Positions 60,340-64,000 of a stretch of 64,000 nt of DNA are shown piece by piece. The stretch comes from Zantedeschia hybrid cultivar. Its lineage: Eukaryota; Streptophyta; Magnoliopsida; Alismatales; Araceae. Under the pieces are notes generated by a model that was not told where the DNA came from, did not search any database, and worked only from the letters and a program-made list of their open reading frames with translations. The stretch's first letter is position 1, and each line of letters starts with the position of its first letter. The DNA lies in contig JARZZO010000002.1 in the NCBI GenBank assembly GCA_030544215.1, forward strand, positions 28,891,395 through 28,955,394, written 5' to 3'. The translations under genes were made by a program, and so were the position numbers.

Positions 60340-62792
60340 TGGCTGAACAGTAAGAGCAAGACCCAGGGTGGGCCCATATCACCTTAGTTAATAGTGCAAA
60401 GAGGAGAGTGAAATGCAAATATTGTGGCAAAGAGATGGGTGGTAGAATCACTCGAGAGAAATAACATTTAGCAGGGAGGACAGGACATGTGACAAGGTGT
60501 ACTGTCTGTCCTCAACAAGTTGCCAATGAGATGCGTGAATTGTTGCGTGGCCGGAAAGCACAAAAAGAACAAAAGAATGAAGAGGAGGTTGAACTCCAAG
60601 ACGAAATTTCAGGTAGACATAATACAAAAGGCAAAGGGATGTATACTACGGCCAGTGGCATTTCTATACGTGAGAGGCAAATGGTTGAACAAATTGTAGA
60701 CTATAGTGATGATGATGATGAAGATCCTGAGATGGCTGCAACTAGAAGAGAGAGTTTGTGGCATCAACAAGAAGACGAAGCCCGAATGAGAGGTGATGGA
60801 CCATCAACAAGAGGCACAAGTCAAGCTAGAGGCCAAGTAGGTCCTATGGACAATTATCTTTTTAGAAGACAGAATTCTACTTAGCCAAAAATCAAGCAAA
60901 CAATAAGAGGAGTAAAAAAGTCAGCTGAAGTGGCAGGACATGCTTTTAAAAGTATCTGCAAATGGTTTTTGCATGCAGGTGTTCCCTCACATGATGCTCA
61001 GTCTCCTTATTTTCAGTCTATGATTGATGCAATAGCAGATCATAGTCGTGCGTTCAAAGCCCCCACACGTCGAGACATATATGGACGGGGGCTTGATAGA
61101 GAATACGAGAAACTTCTACAGTGGGTTGAAAGTTTTAAGGCAGTATGGAAGGAGAGAGAATACACAATTATGTGCGATGGCTAGACTGGTACTACGAAGA
61201 AGTCCATGATTAATTTTCTTATTTATTGCACAGAAGGGACAGTTTTTATGAAATCTGTTGATGCATCAAACTATTCAAAGAACGTAAAATATTTATTTGG
61301 TTTGATGGATCAGATGGTGCAGGAAATTGGAGAGGAAAATGTTGTGCAGGTGGCCACCGATAATGAACCAAGTTATAAAGCTACAGGGAAGAAGTTAATG
61401 GACAAGCGCAAACACCTTTATTGGGTCCTATGTGCAGCGCATAGTCTGGACTTGATATTTGAAGACATTGGTAAGGATTTGACTGTCAGCAAGACAGTAA
61501 AGAGAGCCCAAAGAATTACCCAATTTATTTATGGTCATCCTAGGATCTTGAACATGTTCAGAGAAAAAACATCTGGAGGTCGAGATCTCATCCATGCGGA
61601 GCCTACACGATTTGCATCTAATTTTATTTCTTTAGAATCTTTGTACAAATTCAGGAATGAGATCAAGGGTTTTATGTTTAATAAGGAGTTCTTGGAGTAT
61701 ATGCGGACCACCTCCAATGAATCTATATCTGAATATTTGGAAGTGAGAAAAATCATAGAGAATAAAAAATTTTGAAGTAATATGGAGACTTATCTGAAGT
61801 TGGTGGAACCTCTCGTACAGGTGTTAAAATTGGTAGATGGAGATAATAAGAATTACATGGGATATTTGTACGAGGCAATTGACATAGCTAAGGTGCACAT
61901 CAAGAATGCATTTTCCAATATTTATATGAAGTGGTGGGACCTTATTGATGTCAGATGGGAAAGCACATTACACCACGACTTGCATGCAGCTGGTAAGTGC
62001 AGTCTTATACTGTTACATGAGACATTATTTATTAAATTAACATTACTAATTATCTACCTAAATGCAGGTTATTTTTTAAATCTTCGAGTAATGTACAGTC
62101 AGCAAGTGCACATTGATGGAGAGGTGATCCAAGGCACACTAAATGTGATTGCACGTTTGTCGAGGACAGTAGAAGATAGAATTGAGGCAGAGAGACAGAT
62201 ATACTTAGTGAAGATCTGACTTTAAGATTTATCCAATTACTTGTAATTTGAAGAGCCTATGAATTCTATTAATTGTTAATTCCATCTTTGTGGATGGAGG
62301 CTTATAAACTAAGGCTGGAGACATATAATGAAGACTATGTGCAAATTGCCCTAGAGAAAGTGAGCCCAGGTATACTTAGTCATCGCATTGTTGTCATATG
62401 TGCATAAGAAATGAGAACATACATTGATTAATTTTTTTGTTTCTTTTAATGATGGTACAGCTGAGTGGTGGATAATGGTGTACAACAGAGATAGGTGTTA
62501 TAATCTATTGACTTCCGTTGCAGTGAAGTTTTTGAGTCAGACGACATCGGCAAACCAATGTGAAAGAAACTGGAATACGTTCAGCCTTATACACTCAAAA
62601 ATTCGTAACCGGTTAAAGGCTGAACGATTGGACAAATTGGTGTACTGCCATTGCAATATGAGATTGAGGATCAAAAACATCCGGTTGAGACAACAATTGA
62701 GAGAGAAGCGAGCTGCAGGACACGCAGAAGATGTTGTTGGCCAAATTGATGTGGAAGAGTTATTTGATGATGATAATCCCTTGCATACTTGA
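60340..62792 (+). pseudogene. hAT transposase (BED finger, DUF659-type body, hAT C-terminal dimerisation), broken
   Basis: The BED zinc finger is at about 60,412-60,510 (CKYCGKEMGGRITREK, stop, HLAGRTGHVTRC). The body includes FLHAGVPSHDAQSPYFQ (60,950), MCDG-stop-TGTTKKS (61,170-61,200), VVQVATDNEPSYKATGKKL (61,345) and WVLCAAHSLDLIFEDIGK (61,423). The C-terminal dimerisation region has SQTTSANQCERNWNTF (62,535-62,582) and SKIRNRLKAERLDKLVY. Such proteins bind terminal repeats and cut and paste the element. Stops at about 60,463, 60,883, 61,182, 61,773 and 62,219 disable it, several of them at codons where tryptophan is usual (TGG to TAG or TGA). 61,990-62,065 may be an intron. Confidence 0.9.
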
Positions 62793-63795
62793 GTTGAGAT
62801 ACGAGCAATTGTCGATGAGCCAGTTTTTGATCCTGATGATACAGAATGGGCAGAAGACATACTAGATGGAGTTGTTGCTAGAGATCCAGAATTAAGAACC
62901 TCAAAAAGGCAAAAAGAAAATTCACCTCCTCCTTCATATGAGCATCAGAGTCAGATTGAGCATGTGCCTTTATTTGCACCTGATACTGAGCTTGAACCTG
63001 CTAGACACTCAAAATCAGATAGTAGGCCAGTCACTCCTAGAATGGTTGGGCCACCGTCATTCTTGAGAATGAGTACATCTACATTTGAGAGGACTAATCT
63101 TACTGCCAGAGACGATCCTGCCATTAATGAGATGAAACAAATTTATGTGAGGCATATACCACGAAGAAAAGGATTATTGAATCGATTGAACTTGCAAAAG
63201 GATCTAGAAAGAAAAGAAAGCCAACAAAAACTGGCATCACAAAAGAAAAAAATCAAGTAATGTCAAAAGAAAGTTAATTGTTGATTATGATCAAGATGAT
63301 GATGATGATGGGACACAGTCTCCTAGTGATGATGTTGGTGCAACTGTAGGTGCTACTACCGGGGGCGGAGTGTATGCACCTTCTTTCTCTTTACATATTG
63401 ATACAGGAAGAGGACAACATGAAAGTCAAGGAGATTATGATTCACAAAGTCAGTATGGACAGCAGTCAGGTTGTGGAGGTGGCCAACAAGAAGCAGGCAT
63501 GTATAGCTGGGGAGATCGAGTAGAGTACGAAGGCTTTCAATTCCATCCACCTAATAGTAGTTATGGGTCAGGGTCTTCTTCTTATCCTCATGCTACTTCT
63601 TTGCATCATGATTCTGGAATTTCATCAAGTCAACAAGCATATACTCCAAGAAGGATTCAAAGAGGGATGCACGATTTGGTTGCATCATTGTTTAGTTATA
63701 GTGAATATAGGAAACATATGCAACCTTATTATGGATACCAGAAACAGCAACCAGATGATGAATCAGAAGGATCTACGAGTTATTATCCATATTAG
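62793..63795 (+). pseudogene. low-complexity C-terminal tail of the hAT transposase, broken
   Basis: After a stop at 62,790-62,792 the frame continues with an acidic segment (DPDDTEWAEDILDGVV), a Ser/Pro/Arg-rich linker and a Lys-rich stretch up to 63,260. A frameshift leads to 63,370-63,795, rich in Gln, Ser, Tyr and Gly (SQSQYGQQSGCGGGQQ, SYGSGSSSYPHATS, PYYGYQKQQP) and ending STSYYPY. The same end is kept in the deletion derivative at 28,617-28,907. I recognise no domain in it. Confidence 0.75.
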
Positions 63796-64000
63796 TATAC
63801 TTATGTTTTTCATAGGTAAGGATCGTTTGATTTCGTTAACATTTATTATTTGTAAATATTTAGTACATTAGCATAATAATTTTCATGTTTAATCTGTATG
63901 AAAATAGTCATTTTGTATGCGTTATGTGTACTTCTTTGTCTTAACCCACTTTTGTCACACCCTACACATAGCTAATTAATTGTTTACATTTTTTCTGATT

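Larger units (their letters stand above)
58989..64000 (+). mobile_element. large hAT element with broken transposase, right end outside window
   Basis: Starts CATGGATGGTAGTTTCGGCC, the same left end as 27,945. The left part carries GTACCGG palindromes, a CCGCC-rich stretch (59,231-59,260) and six ~153-bp tandem repeats. Then follow a BED zinc finger, the hAT transposase body, the hAT dimerisation region and a Gln/Ser/Tyr-rich tail ending at 63,795. Its 3' terminal repeat and target duplication lie beyond 64,000, as the related 3' part in the small copy runs about 300 bp past the stop to its end. Confidence 0.88.

Noticed and set aside
47417..64000. Candidate N-terminal CBL exon
   Set aside because: I looked on the minus strand for an MGC-starting exon ending one base into a codon before GT and saw none; minus frames near 49.6-50.1, 53.7 and 55.4 kb do not fit.
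1..64000. A new multi-gene defence or metabolic system
   Set aside because: Apart from two ordinary host genes, the recognisable coding sequence is decayed transposon; nothing suggests a co-located system.

Overview
The window is nuclear DNA from a flowering plant. Two spliced plant genes of deeply conserved families lie in a large mass of plant-type transposable elements: Ty1/copia, a chromodomain Ty3/gypsy element, a LINE, a SINE, a Cassandra-type TRIM, and hAT, Mutator-like and PIF-like MITEs. There are no bacterial-style operons. I cannot name the species. The very long, element-filled introns argue against a compact genome.

Layout. (1) 1-8378: a decayed copia retrotransposon on the + strand, its 5' end off the window. 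A 2.79-kb solo LTR (519-3304, 5-bp target duplication) sits in its gag. (2) About 10,160-13,816: an intact-looking 11-exon gene on the + strand for a three-RRM hnRNP Q/LIF2-like RNA-binding protein of 785 residues. (3) 13.8-20.3 kb: non-coding flank with tandem duplications, a SINE and a PIF-like MITE. (4) 20,628 to beyond the right half of the window, - strand: a calcineurin B-like (CBL1/CBL9-type) calcium sensor gene. Seven coding exons (64, 113, 81, 53, 109, 60 and 83 nt, read from the 3' end) are spread over 26.8 kb. The exon for the N-terminus was not found and probably lies beyond 64,000.

The CBL introns hold most of the remaining DNA. They contain a PIF-like MITE (23,974-24,268), a deletion-derivative hAT element (27,945-29,218), two Mutator-like foldback MITEs, and a 12.3-kb composite gypsy chromovirus (33,179-45,471, TSD ACAGT) that itself carries a hAT MITE, a Cassandra TRIM piece and an extra LTR. 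The 5' side holds a LINE (about 47.95-53.89 kb) with two nested hAT MITEs, a hAT-like MITE (55,957-56,604), a minus-strand LINE remnant, and a large hAT element (58,989 to the right edge) that still encodes a broken BED/hAT transposase. That last placement assumes the missing first exon lies off the right edge.

The two host genes look functional. The transposon coding regions carry stops or frameshifts. I found no new defence or biosynthetic system. The most informative finds are the element/derivative hAT pair with a readable deletion junction, the low-complexity tail on the hAT protein, the hairpin array in the solo LTR, the recombinant gypsy element, and a small calcium-sensor gene stretched over more than 26 kb.
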